A DNA stretch of 64,000 nucleotides from the NCBI GenBank assembly GCA_963700735.1, contig CAVOYR010000007.1, forward strand, positions 434,001 to 498,000, written 5' to 3'. The DNA is from Anderseniella sp963700735 (GTDB lineage Bacteria; Pseudomonadota; Alphaproteobacteria; Rhizobiales; Aestuariivirgaceae). Below, piece after piece: positions 1 to 8,615 of this stretch. The notes beneath the pieces were generated by a model. It was given only the letters and a program-made list of their open reading frames with translations, was not told where the DNA came from and ran no database searches. Made by a program: the position numbers and the translations under genes. How positions within the stretch are numbered: the first letter of the stretch is position 1; every line of letters begins with the position of its first letter.

Positions 1-825
1 GGGGCATTGGCGGGCCATGTGCGCATGTTGTGGCTGACGCCGGCCATGGACCGGCTGTTCGCCGGGCCTGCCGGAGACAGGCGGCGCTATCTCGACCGGC
101 TGACGGCGGTGTTCGATGCCGGTCATGGCACCAGGGTCAACGCGCTGGAGCGGCTGCTGCGCGAACGCAACCGGCTGCTGGCCGATGAACGGCCTGCGGC
201 GCGCTGGCTGGACAGTGTCGAGGCTCAATTGGCCGGTGTGGCAGTGGCCGTGGCAGCAGCCCGAAATGCGGCCATGGCGACGGTGTCGAGGTTTGTCGCC
301 GAGGCCAGGGACGGGGCTCGCAACAGTGCGTTTCCGTGGTCCGAAGTCAGCGTGGACGGAGAACTGGAGCAGCAATTATTTGACCGTCCAGCCGTGCAGA
401 TCGAGGACGAATATCGTACACTGCTGGCTGATTCGCGAATGGCTGACAGGGCCGCCGGCCGGACGCTTCGCGGCGCCCACAGATCGGACCTGTTGGTGGT
501 GCACGGACCGCGCCAGATGGAGGCCCGGCTATGCTCCACCGGCGAGCAGAAGGCGCTGCTGCTGGGGCTGGTACTGGCCCAGGCCAGGGCGGTCCGCGAG
601 ACCTTTGATGGCGCAGCGCCCCTGCTGTTGCTGGACGAGGTTGCCGCCCACCTTGACTCGGTGCGGCGAGGCGCCTTGATGGATGAATTGCGCGACCTGG
701 GCAGCCAGGCGTGGATGACGGGAACGGACAGGCATCTGTTCGAGGCAACATCGGGGTCGATGGACATTTACCAGGTCAGCGACGGGCAGGTAAGCCACGC
801 TGCAACGGAACAGGAAACCGCATGA
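1..825 (+). CDS. recF: DNA replication/repair protein RecF, C-terminal part (5' end outside the window)
   Basis: SMC-like ATPase that helps load RecA at gapped DNA. The reading frame is open from base 1, so the N-terminal Walker A part lies upstream of the window. Visible are the RecF hallmark TPAMDRLF followed by RRRYLDRL near the start, a long helical middle, an STGEQKALLLGLVLAQA signature (the ABC/SMC C motif) and LLLLDEVAAHLD (Walker B and D-loop). The stop codon overlaps the gyrB start in an ATGA arrangement, so the two genes are probably translationally coupled. A dnaA-dnaN-recF-gyrB order is common near bacterial origins, but nothing upstream is visible. Identification is firm. Confidence 0.95.
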   Translation, partial: GALAGHVRMLWLTPAMDRLFAGPAGDRRRYLDRLTAVFDAGHGTRVNALERLLRERNRLLADERPAARWLDSVEAQLAGVAVAVAAARNAAMATVSRFVAEARDGARNSAFPWSEVSVDGELEQQLFDRPAVQIEDEYRTLLADSRMADRAAGRTLRGAHRSDLLVVHGPRQMEARLCSTGEQKALLLGLVLAQARAVRETFDGAAPLLLLDEVAAHLDSVRRGALMDELRDLGSQAWMTGTDRHLFEATSGSMDIYQVSDGQVSHAATEQETA

Positions 826-3251
826 GCGACGACAACGGGCAACCGACGCCGGAAGAATATGGTGCCGACAGCATCAAGGTCCTGAAGGGCCTCGACGCGG
901 TGCGCAAGCGCCCCGGCATGTACATTGGCGACACCGATGACGGGTCCGGCCTGCACCACATGATCTACGAGGTCGTGGACAACGCCATCGACGAGGCGCT
1001 GGCAGGTCATTGCGACCAGGTCGTCGTGCGGCTCAACGCGGATGGATCCTGCTCGGTGTCGGACAATGGCCGCGGCATCCCGACCGCCATCCACACCGGC
1101 GAAGGCATCTCGGCAGCCGAAGTCATCATGACCCAGCTGCATGCCGGCGGAAAGTTTGACCAGAACTCCTACAAGGTGTCTGGCGGCCTGCATGGCGTGG
1201 GCGTGTCGGTGGTCAATGCCCTGTCGAGCTGGCTCAAGCTCGACATCTGGCGCGGTGGCAAGCACTGGCAGATGAGCTTCACCCATGGCGTGGCCGATGC
1301 ACCGCTTGCCATCGTGGGCGAGCAGGGCGACCGCAAGGGCACCGAGATCACCTTCCTGCCCAGCACGGACACCTTCACCAGGGTGGAGTTCGATTTTGCC
1401 ACCATCGAACACCGGCTGCGCGAGCTGGCGTTCCTCAATTCCGGCGTGTTCATCAATGTGAGCGATAATCGCCACGTCGAGACGAAGTCCGTCGACCTGC
1501 ATTACGAGGGCGGCATCGCGGCCTTCGTGAAATATCTCGACCGGGCCAAGCAGCCCATGTTGCCGGATCCGATCTCGATCACCACCGAGCGCGACGACGT
1601 GACGGTGGAATGCGCATTGTGGTGGAACGACAGCTACCATGAGAACGTGCTGTGCTTCACCAACAACATCCCGCAGCGCGATGGCGGCACCCACCTTGCC
1701 GGCTTCCGCGGGGCACTGACCCGCATCGTCAACAACTATGCCAATGAGAGCGGCATTGCCAAGCGCGAGAAGGTATCTCTGTCTGGCGATGATGCCCGCG
1801 AGGGACTGACCTGCGTGCTGTCGGTCAAGGTGCCTGACCCGAAGTTCTCGTCGCAGACCAAGGACAAGCTGGTCTCGTCGGAAGTCCGCCCGATCGTTGA
1901 AAGCGCGGTGGGCGAAGGCCTGAGCACCTGGTTCGAGGAGCACCCGGCCGAGGCCCGTGCCATCGTCACCAAGGTGGCCGAAGCCGCCGCTGCCCGGGAA
2001 GCTGCCCGCAAGGCACGCGAGCTGACGCGCCGCAAGGGTGCGCTGGATATCGCCTCGCTGCCCGGCAAGCTGGCCGACTGCCAGGAACGCGACCCGGCCA
2101 AGTCCGAACTGTTCATCGTCGAGGGCGACTCGGCTGGCGGTTCTGCCAAGCAGGCGCGCAACCGCGAGAACCAGGCCGTGCTGCCATTGCGCGGCAAGAT
2201 CCTCAATGTCGAGCGGGCCCGGTTCGACAAGATGCTGGGCAGCCAGGAAATCGGCACGCTGATCACCGCGCTGGGTGCCGGCATCGGGCGTGACGACTTC
2301 AACCTCGACAAGCTGCGCTACCACAAGATCATCATCATGACCGACGCCGACGTGGACGGCGCCCACATCCGCACCCTGCTGCTGACGTTCTTCTACCGGC
2401 AGATGCCCGAGCTGATCGAGCGCGGCCACCTCTATATCGCGCAGCCGCCGCTGTACAAGGTCAAGCGCGGCCAGTCCGAGCAGTACCTAAAGGACGACGC
2501 GGCGCTGGAGGAATTCCTCATCGGCCAGGGCATCGACGATACCGTGCTGATAACGGCGGGTGGCGGGGAACGGGCAGGTGAAGACCTGCGCGACATCATC
2601 GACAAGGCGCTGCAGGTGCGCTCGGCCCTCGACACCATGCATTCGCGATACGGGCGCAACATCATCGAGCAGGCAGCCATTGCCGGTGCATTCAACCCCG
2701 AAGTGCTGGCATCGCGTGAAAGTGCCGAAGGGGCTGCCGCGTACATCGCCCGCAGGCTCGATTCCATTTCCGAGGAAACCGAGCGTGGCTGGGAAGGTCT
2801 GGTGGACGCCGATGGCGGCCTGACCTTCACCCGCGAACTGCGGGGCGTCAGGGAGGCGCACACCCTCGATGCGCGCGTCCTCGGCTCGTCCGAGGCGATC
2901 CGCCTCGACCGGCTGGCAGCCCATCTGCAGGAGATCTACGCCAAGCCCGCAAAGCTGCGCCGCAAGGATGTCGAGATCGCCATCTACTCGCCCATGGACC
3001 TGCTTGATGCGGTGTTTGCGCAAGGCCGCAAGGGCATCTCCATGCAGCGCTACAAGGGGCTTGGCGAGATGAACCCGGAACAACTCTGGGAAACGACACT
3101 CGACAAGAATGTCCGCTCGCTGCTCAGGGTCAAGGTGTCCGAACTGGACGAGGCCGACGACCTGTTCACAAAGTTGATGGGCGACGTGGTAGAGCCGCGC
3201 CGCGACTTCATCCGCGAAAATGCCCTGTCGGTGGCCAACCTCGACGTCTAG
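822..3251 (+). CDS. gyrB: DNA gyrase subunit B
   Basis: ATPase subunit of the type II topoisomerase that introduces negative supercoils. The ATG at 822 overlaps the recF stop and gives 809 residues, normal for the family; an in-frame start at 711 would add a spurious extension inside recF. Domains in order: GHKL ATPase with YEVVDNAIDEALAGH and GRGIPT; transducer domain; TOPRIM with EGDSAGGSAKQ and DADVDGAHIRTL; and the C-terminal QRYKGLGEMNPEQLWETT motif that contacts GyrA. No frameshift or missing catalytic residue is seen. Confidence 0.98.
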   Translation: MSDDNGQPTPEEYGADSIKVLKGLDAVRKRPGMYIGDTDDGSGLHHMIYEVVDNAIDEALAGHCDQVVVRLNADGSCSVSDNGRGIPTAIHTGEGISAAEVIMTQLHAGGKFDQNSYKVSGGLHGVGVSVVNALSSWLKLDIWRGGKHWQMSFTHGVADAPLAIVGEQGDRKGTEITFLPSTDTFTRVEFDFATIEHRLRELAFLNSGVFINVSDNRHVETKSVDLHYEGGIAAFVKYLDRAKQPMLPDPISITTERDDVTVECALWWNDSYHENVLCFTNNIPQRDGGTHLAGFRGALTRIVNNYANESGIAKREKVSLSGDDAREGLTCVLSVKVPDPKFSSQTKDKLVSSEVRPIVESAVGEGLSTWFEEHPAEARAIVTKVAEAAAAREAARKARELTRRKGALDIASLPGKLADCQERDPAKSELFIVEGDSAGGSAKQARNRENQAVLPLRGKILNVERARFDKMLGSQEIGTLITALGAGIGRDDFNLDKLRYHKIIIMTDADVDGAHIRTLLLTFFYRQMPELIERGHLYIAQPPLYKVKRGQSEQYLKDDAALEEFLIGQGIDDTVLITAGGGERAGEDLRDIIDKALQVRSALDTMHSRYGRNIIEQAAIAGAFNPEVLASRESAEGAAAYIARRLDSISEETERGWEGLVDADGGLTFTRELRGVREAHTLDARVLGSSEAIRLDRLAAHLQEIYAKPAKLRRKDVEIAIYSPMDLLDAVFAQGRKGISMQRYKGLGEMNPEQLWETTLDKNVRSLLRVKVSELDEADDLFTKLMGDVVEPRRDFIRENALSVANLDV

Positions 3252-3453
3252 TCCGGCAAGGTTGCCATCGCCCTGCCATTGTAGTGACACGTTTCGAGGT
3301 CAAGCCGTGGGGGAGATGGTGCATGGATATGCCGTGCCTGCTAACGGCAGCTAGCGTTAACAGCCGGTTAATCCGCACCCTCTAGGGTTGCGCCAGGACG
3401 CGGGCGCATGCCTTGCCGGTGGGCGGCACCAGTGCCGGTCAAGCACGAGGAAC

Positions 3454-5559
3454 TTGTTCGAAGTGTTGGGGTTCGGCGGAAAAAAGAAATTGCCACAACG
3501 CCGTGAGCCTGTGTTCTCAGGCCCGGGGCCACGCCGCAAGAGCGAGGCGCCAAGCGCCCCGCGCGGCCGGTCAAGGCGCCGTCCGCTGCTGTTCCGTCTC
3601 ATGTCATGGACCATGATGCTCGGCCTGTGGGCGGTGATCGCGGTCTTCGCCATGACCGGATACCTCTTCGTCAACCTCGACAAGCAGGGCCTGTTCAACA
3701 TTCCCGAGCGCGAACCCGGCGTGATGCTGCTGGCAGCTGACGGGTCGGTCCTGGCTGAACGCGGTGCGTTTTTTGGCGATGCAGTACGCATCGATGAATT
3801 GCCGCCCTATGTGCCGCAGGCCATCATCGCCATTGAGGATCGCCGGTTCTACTCGCATTTCGGCATCGACCCGATCGGCGTCGGACGTGCGCTCATCTCG
3901 AACTGGCGCGCCGGCGCGACGGTTGAGGGCGGATCGACGCTGACCCAGCAGCTTGCCAAGAACCTGTTCCTGAAACCCGAACGAACACTGGAACGCAAGC
4001 TGCAGGAAGCGGTGCTGGCGCTGTGGCTCGAGAGCAAGTACTCCAAGGACGAGATACTCCAGCTTTACATGAACCGGGTGTACTTTGGGGCCGGTGCCAC
4101 CGGCATCGACAAGGCGGCGGAGAAGTTCTTCGGCAAGTCCGCCCGTGACGTGAACCTGTCCGAGGCTGCCGTACTTGCAGCCGTGCTCAAGGCGCCCAGC
4201 CGCTTCAACCCGATCACCTCGACCGAACGGGCCAATGCGCGCGCCCGCGAAGTGCTCAACGACATGGCCAGGGCGGGCTTCATCACCCAGGCGGAAGCCG
4301 ACGCGACAACCGGCGTCAAGGCGCGAACCGCCAGCACCACCTACATCTCCGCCAAACGCTATGTGGTGGACTGGGTGTCGGAAAGCCTGCCGGAGCTGAT
4401 CGGCGATCTCAAGGATTCGGTGGTCGTGGAAACGACCATCGACCCGCAACTTCAGGCCAATGCCGAGAAGGCATTGCGAGCCGAGCTTGATGCAAATGGC
4501 AAGAAGCTGAATGCCACGCAGGCCGCCATGGTGGTCATGGACACGACCGGCGCTGTGCGCGCCATGATCGGTGGCCGCTCCTATGCCAGGAGCCAGTTCA
4601 ACCGTGCCGTCAAGGCAAGACGTCAGCCGGGCTCCTCGTTCAAGCCGTTCGTGTTCCTTACGGCAATCGATGCCGGCATGACCCCGAAGACCGTCAAGAT
4701 CGACGAGCCTGTCACCTTCGGCGACTGGTCACCCGACAACTACAAGAAGAAGCACCTCGGCCCGGTCTCGCTGACGACGGCCTTGTCCAAGTCGATCAAC
4801 ACGGTGGCGGCAAAACTGGCCGTCGAAGTCGGTCCCGACAACGTGGCCGCAACGGCGCGCCGCATGGGAATCTCGTCGCCGCTGGTTTCCAACGCCTCGA
4901 TTGCGCTGGGTACCTCGGAAGTTTCGCTGCTCGAAATGACAACGGCCTACGTGCCGTTTGCCAATGGCGGCAGTGGCGTGCTGCCACATGCGATTACCCG
5001 CATCACGACCCGTGAGGGCAAGGTGTTGTATGAACGCTCTGGTGGCGGGCCGGGGCAGGTGATCTCGTTTGAAAGCCTTGGTGCCATGAACTTCATGCTG
5101 CGCCAGGTCATCGAGGATGGTACCGGCACGACCGCGCGCATCGAGAACCACGAAACCGCCGGCAAGACCGGTACCTCGCAGGATTACCGTGACGCGTGGT
5201 TCATTGGCTACACGTCTCACCTGGTGACCGGGGTGTGGGTGGGCAACGACAACAACGCCCCCACCAAGGACGTGACCGGCGGATCTATGCCGGCGCGCAT
5301 GTTTGCTGCGGTCATGGTGCCTGCCCACGCCACCAGGGATTCGGTGCCGCTGCCGGGCTATTACCAGCTGGACGAACCAGCCATCGCCTATGCTCCGGAA
5401 CCGGATGCAACCGCCCAGAACGATGGCGGCGGGTTCGTTGACAGCTTGCGCAACATCTTCGGAACGCGCGAGCCGGAGCCGGTGGTGCGTGAACCGGTTC
5501 GCCAGCAGGACAAGTCGTTCAGTCAGCGCCGCCGCGAACAGTTCCAGCAGACGCGCTGA
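3454..5559 (+). CDS. Penicillin-binding protein 1A family (bifunctional transglycosylase/transpeptidase)
   Basis: Class A PBP that polymerises and cross-links peptidoglycan in the periplasm. A basic cytoplasmic tail leads into one membrane segment (near MSWTMMLGLWAVIAV). The GT51 domain shows AIEDRRFYSHFGID and GGSTLTQQLAKNLFL. The transpeptidase domain shows SSFKPF (SxxK), SKSIN (SxN) and AGKTGTSQDY (KTG). Length is about 700 residues, shorter than E. coli PBP1A. The start is uncertain: no ATG precedes the membrane segment. I chose TTG 3454 just after a GAGG; GTG 3463, TTG 3388 and ATG 3601 are alternatives. It ends convergent with the metalloprotease gene downstream. Confidence 0.92.
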   Translation: MFEVLGFGGKKKLPQRREPVFSGPGPRRKSEAPSAPRGRSRRRPLLFRLMSWTMMLGLWAVIAVFAMTGYLFVNLDKQGLFNIPEREPGVMLLAADGSVLAERGAFFGDAVRIDELPPYVPQAIIAIEDRRFYSHFGIDPIGVGRALISNWRAGATVEGGSTLTQQLAKNLFLKPERTLERKLQEAVLALWLESKYSKDEILQLYMNRVYFGAGATGIDKAAEKFFGKSARDVNLSEAAVLAAVLKAPSRFNPITSTERANARAREVLNDMARAGFITQAEADATTGVKARTASTTYISAKRYVVDWVSESLPELIGDLKDSVVVETTIDPQLQANAEKALRAELDANGKKLNATQAAMVVMDTTGAVRAMIGGRSYARSQFNRAVKARRQPGSSFKPFVFLTAIDAGMTPKTVKIDEPVTFGDWSPDNYKKKHLGPVSLTTALSKSINTVAAKLAVEVGPDNVAATARRMGISSPLVSNASIALGTSEVSLLEMTTAYVPFANGGSGVLPHAITRITTREGKVLYERSGGGPGQVISFESLGAMNFMLRQVIEDGTGTTARIENHETAGKTGTSQDYRDAWFIGYTSHLVTGVWVGNDNNAPTKDVTGGSMPARMFAAVMVPAHATRDSVPLPGYYQLDEPAIAYAPEPDATAQNDGGGFVDSLRNIFGTREPEPVVREPVRQQDKSFSQRRREQFQQTR

Positions 5560-5580
5560 CGCAGCCGCATTGCCGAACGA

Positions 5581-6342
5581 TCAGACCGGCATCTTGTGCA
5601 GCGTGTGACCGTTCTTGCGCAGCCACTTTCGCGCCATCTCGGTGTGCGGGCAGTGCCGGTACACCAGTTCCCAGAAATCCGGCCCGTGGTTCATTTCGCG
5701 CAGGTGCGCAACCTCGTGCGCGGCGACATAGTCCAGCACGCGCGGTGGCGCCAGGATCAGCCGCCATGAGTAGGACAGCGTGCCGGTGCTGGAACACGAG
5801 CCCCAGCGGCTGGTGGTGTCGCGCACTGATACGGTCTTGAAGGTCACGCCCATCGCATCGGCATAGGCGCGCGAGGTTCGTTCAAGATCGGCCTTGGCCT
5901 CGCGCTTCAGGAAATCGGTAATGCGCCGGGCCATGTGCTCGGGCTCGCCGCGAACCATCAGGCTGGGTTCGGGAAAATCGCGGATGTGGACGGGCACCCC
6001 GCGGCCTTCTGCTGCCACGATGACATGGTTTGCACCGCGCACCACGATGGAGGTGCCGGCAAGGCTCTTTGCATCATCAGTGCTGCCCGTTGCATCAAGC
6101 CGCTGCCAGATCCAGCCGGACTGTGACCTCGCAAACTCGTGGGCGCGGGCATGGCTTGTGCCGTCCGGCACGGTCAGCACGATGCCCCGGCCCGTCTTGT
6201 CCATGCGCATGATGATGCGCTGGGCGCGCGGATTGCGCCGGTAGCGCACCGGCACGTCGCGCCCGTCGAGGGTCAGGGTGGCAGGCGCCGGGGCCTCGGC
6301 CGCGCCTGACCCGATCAGTTTCTTGAGATGCTTGAGCGGCAT
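5581..6342 (-). CDS. YgjP/SprT-like M48-type metallopeptidase (DUF45 family)
   Basis: Predicted zinc-dependent protein of 253 residues. The zinc motif HEVAHL (HExxH) sits in the C-terminal half within YVAAHEVAHLREMNHGPDFW, with a further His in NHGPDFW as usual for the YgjP family. The upstream motif DTTSRWGSCSS is another hallmark. The N-terminal half carries a VPVRYRRNPRAQRI-type segment. No signal peptide is seen, so it is probably cytoplasmic. The biological substrate of this family is not established. It is convergent with the PBP gene, about 20 bp away. Confidence 0.88.
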   Translation of the reverse strand: MPLKHLKKLIGSGAAEAPAPATLTLDGRDVPVRYRRNPRAQRIIMRMDKTGRGIVLTVPDGTSHARAHEFARSQSGWIWQRLDATGSTDDAKSLAGTSIVVRGANHVIVAAEGRGVPVHIRDFPEPSLMVRGEPEHMARRITDFLKREAKADLERTSRAYADAMGVTFKTVSVRDTTSRWGSCSSTGTLSYSWRLILAPPRVLDYVAAHEVAHLREMNHGPDFWELVYRHCPHTEMARKWLRKNGHTLHKMPV

Positions 6343-6458
6343 GCCTGTCTGGAGCCGTCCGCCGGGGTTGATTCGTATTGCCGGCGGACCTGCCTCGAGT
6401 CTGTCATGAAATGCGCCGGGCGATCAATCTCCCGGCGCTTGTAGAGGCGGCCTGGCCG

Positions 6459-7691
6459 TCAGCCCTGTTCATCCATGAACTTCACCACGCGTGGCACAAC
6501 ATGGGCGCGGAACCTCGACCCGTTGAACACGCCGTAGTGGCCGACCTTCTCCTGCAGATGGTGGGCGCGCTTTTCCTGCGGGATGTTGGTGCAAAGCTCG
6601 TGCGCTGCTTCGGACTGGCCGATGCCGGAGATGTCGTCACGCTCTCCCTCGACCGTCATCAGCGCGGTACGCGTGATGGAGGCCGGTTCGATCAGCACGT
6701 CGCGGTAGGTGAACTCGCCCTTCGGCAGGGCCTGCTTCACGAACACCTTCTCGATGGTCTGCAGGTAGAACTCGGCGGTCAGGTCCATGACCGAGAGGTA
6801 CTCGTCATAGAATTCCTGGTGCTTTTCAGCCGAGTCGCCGTCGCCTTCGACAAGGTGCCAGTACAACTCGCGGTGGGCGTCCATGTGCCGGTCGAGGTTC
6901 ATGGTCATGAACCCCGTCAACTGCAGGAAGCCCGGATAGACCTGGCGCATGAACCCGGCATTCGGCGGCGGTACGCGGGTGATGACATGACGCCTGAACC
7001 AGTTGGTTCCGCGTTCCGTCGCCAGTTCGTTGACGGCGGTCGGGTTGCGGCGGGTATCGATGGGGCCGCCCATCAGGATCATGGAGGCAGGCACCAGCTT
7101 GTCATTGCGCTGGTGCATCAGTGACACTGCGGCCAGTACCGGCACCGTCGGCTGGCACACGGCCATCACGTGCACCTTCTCGCCGAGCAGGTGCACCATC
7201 TCGATCACGTAATCGATGTAGTCGTCGAGGTCGAACGAGCCCAGCGCCAGCGGCACGTCGCGGGCGTCGATCCAGTCAGTGATATAGACATCGCCGTGCG
7301 GCAGCATCGCTTCCACCGTGCCGCGCAGCAGCGTTGCATAGTGACCGGACATCGGCGCGACGATCAGGATCTTCTTGGGTTCGGTTGCCTTGCCGTTGGG
7401 CTTGATGGTCTTTTCAAACTTCAGCAGCCGGCAGAACGGCTTCTCGAGCACAACTTTCTGGGTGACGGCAACGTCCTCGCCGTTCACGGTCACGCTGTGG
7501 ATGTCGAACGGTGGCTTGCCATAGCGGCGGGTCAGTCGCTCGAACATTTCCAGCGACGCCGACATCGAGCGGCCGAACTCGGTCGAGGACAGGGGGTTGA
7601 TACCGTTGCTCCAGAAAGCCTGACCGTAGTTCGCTGCCAGCCGCCAGGGTGCGACAGCCGCGTGGTTCAGTTCATAAAGCATGTACAGCAT
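6459..7691 (-). CDS. phaZ: Intracellular polyhydroxyalkanoate depolymerase
   Basis: Hydrolyses stored intracellular polyhydroxyalkanoate granules to hydroxyacids. The protein has 410 residues when started at ATG 7691 (MLYMLYELNHA, matching the usual N-terminus); GTG 7697 is only two codons upstream. The catalytic Cys of this PhaZ family is seen in VMAVCQPTVPV (about residue 179), in place of the lipase-box Ser. It has family-typical blocks such as VYITDWIDARDVP and GGPIDTRRNPTAVN. A perfect inverted repeat about 50 bp upstream of the start looks like a PhaR operator, suggesting control by PHA availability. No phaC, phaP or phaR is in the window. Confidence 0.93.
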   Translation of the reverse strand: MLYMLYELNHAAVAPWRLAANYGQAFWSNGINPLSSTEFGRSMSASLEMFERLTRRYGKPPFDIHSVTVNGEDVAVTQKVVLEKPFCRLLKFEKTIKPNGKATEPKKILIVAPMSGHYATLLRGTVEAMLPHGDVYITDWIDARDVPLALGSFDLDDYIDYVIEMVHLLGEKVHVMAVCQPTVPVLAAVSLMHQRNDKLVPASMILMGGPIDTRRNPTAVNELATERGTNWFRRHVITRVPPPNAGFMRQVYPGFLQLTGFMTMNLDRHMDAHRELYWHLVEGDGDSAEKHQEFYDEYLSVMDLTAEFYLQTIEKVFVKQALPKGEFTYRDVLIEPASITRTALMTVEGERDDISGIGQSEAAHELCTNIPQEKRAHHLQEKVGHYGVFNGSRFRAHVVPRVVKFMDEQG

Positions 7692-7739
7692 GATCACCTG
7701 CGGGTCTGAACGTTAAACTGCCTGTTACATAGGACATCT

Positions 7740-7758
7740 TATGTTGCAGTGCAACATA
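7740..7758. promoter_or_regulatory. Inverted repeat upstream of phaZ, candidate PhaR operator
   Basis: TATGTTGC-AGT-GCAACATA is a perfect 8-bp inverted repeat with a 3-bp spacer, rich in TGC/GCA steps. It lies 49 bp upstream of the phaZ start. PhaR of alphaproteobacteria is known to bind TGC-rich palindromes upstream of PHA genes, and the position fits. The assignment to PhaR is inference. Confidence 0.6.
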
Positions 7759-7836
7759 GCAAGAAGTCCTGCACAGGCACGCCGGGCCGGAGAATACCCG
7801 TTTCTGCCGGATTATCACGCAAAAACCTTAATGGCC

Positions 7837-8451
7837 TCACTTGGAGGTAACGGACCTGAGATGTTCCGCAATCCTGTCGGCGGAGGTGCCATAAGGGAAA
7901 TGCTTGAGGAACTTGCCGTCGGGGCCCATCAGGTAAACGATGGACGAGTGGTCCATGAGGTAGTCGTCCTTGCGGGTTCCTTCCGGATCGGGTGCCTTTG
8001 CGTAGTAAACGCGGAACTTCGACGCAAGGTTGCGGATGTCCTCGTCTGACCCCGTCAATCCGCTGGTGCCGGGCCAGAAGTTTTCCACGTAGCTCTTCAT
8101 CACGTCAGGTGTGTCGCGGGCCGGATCGATGGTCACGAAGACCAGCCGGAAATTCTTCTCCGCATCCGGTACCTCGTTCAGCGCAGCAGACAGCACCTGC
8201 AGCTCGGCCGGGCACACATCAGGGCAATAGGTGTAGCCGAAATAGTAGAGCGTGTGCTTGCCGAGGAAGTCCTTGTCGCTGACGCGCTTGCCGGTCTGGT
8301 CGGTGGCTTCGAAACTGCCGCCGACCAGCGCGGTGCCACTGGAGACCACTTCGCCCATGCGCGAGCCGGGCGCAAAGACCAGCGTTGCGGCAAGTGCCCC
8401 GAGTGCGACAAGCAAGGCCCCAAGAGCCAGTATGATCGATGATTTGTTCAT
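7837..8451 (-). CDS. SCO1/SenC/PrrC family copper chaperone
   Basis: Thioredoxin-fold copper protein for assembly of the CuA site of cytochrome oxidase and for redox signalling. Of 204 residues, the first 25 or so form a single membrane anchor. The copper ligands are seen as CPDVC (residues 76 and 80) in FGYTYCPDVCPAEL, with the distal His in LMDHSSIVYL. The gene is divergent from regB. In Rhodobacter, prrC/senC sits between or beside prrA and prrB, so this arrangement supports a functional link with the redox sensor downstream. Confidence 0.93.
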   Translation of the reverse strand: MNKSSIILALGALLVALGALAATLVFAPGSRMGEVVSSGTALVGGSFEATDQTGKRVSDKDFLGKHTLYYFGYTYCPDVCPAELQVLSAALNEVPDAEKNFRLVFVTIDPARDTPDVMKSYVENFWPGTSGLTGSDEDIRNLASKFRVYYAKAPDPEGTRKDDYLMDHSSIVYLMGPDGKFLKHFPYGTSADRIAEHLRSVTSK

Positions 8452-8615
8452 GGCCCATGTCTAGGCCTGCAGGCCTCAGGCTGCAAAGCGACAAATTCCC
8501 GCAACCGCCAGCCTTTCGCGGTTCGGAACCCGGCACATGCACAACTTGTATTGCAGCGCATGGCCGGACTAGGGTCATCCATGTACAGCCCCGCAACACC
8601 CAGGACAGCCCGGCA

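Noticed and set aside
1..825. Chromosome replication origin near recF-gyrB
   Set aside because: No DnaA-box cluster or AT-rich unwinding region is visible in the window; any origin would lie upstream of base 1.
768..2429. Long minus-strand open frame opposite gyrB
   Set aside because: It is the mirror of the gyrB codon pattern in a high-GC genome; gyrB itself is complete and conserved.
7741..8049. Plus-strand frame upstream of and across the Sco gene
   Set aside because: It overlaps the end of the Sco gene on the other strand and matches no family; it includes the operator region.
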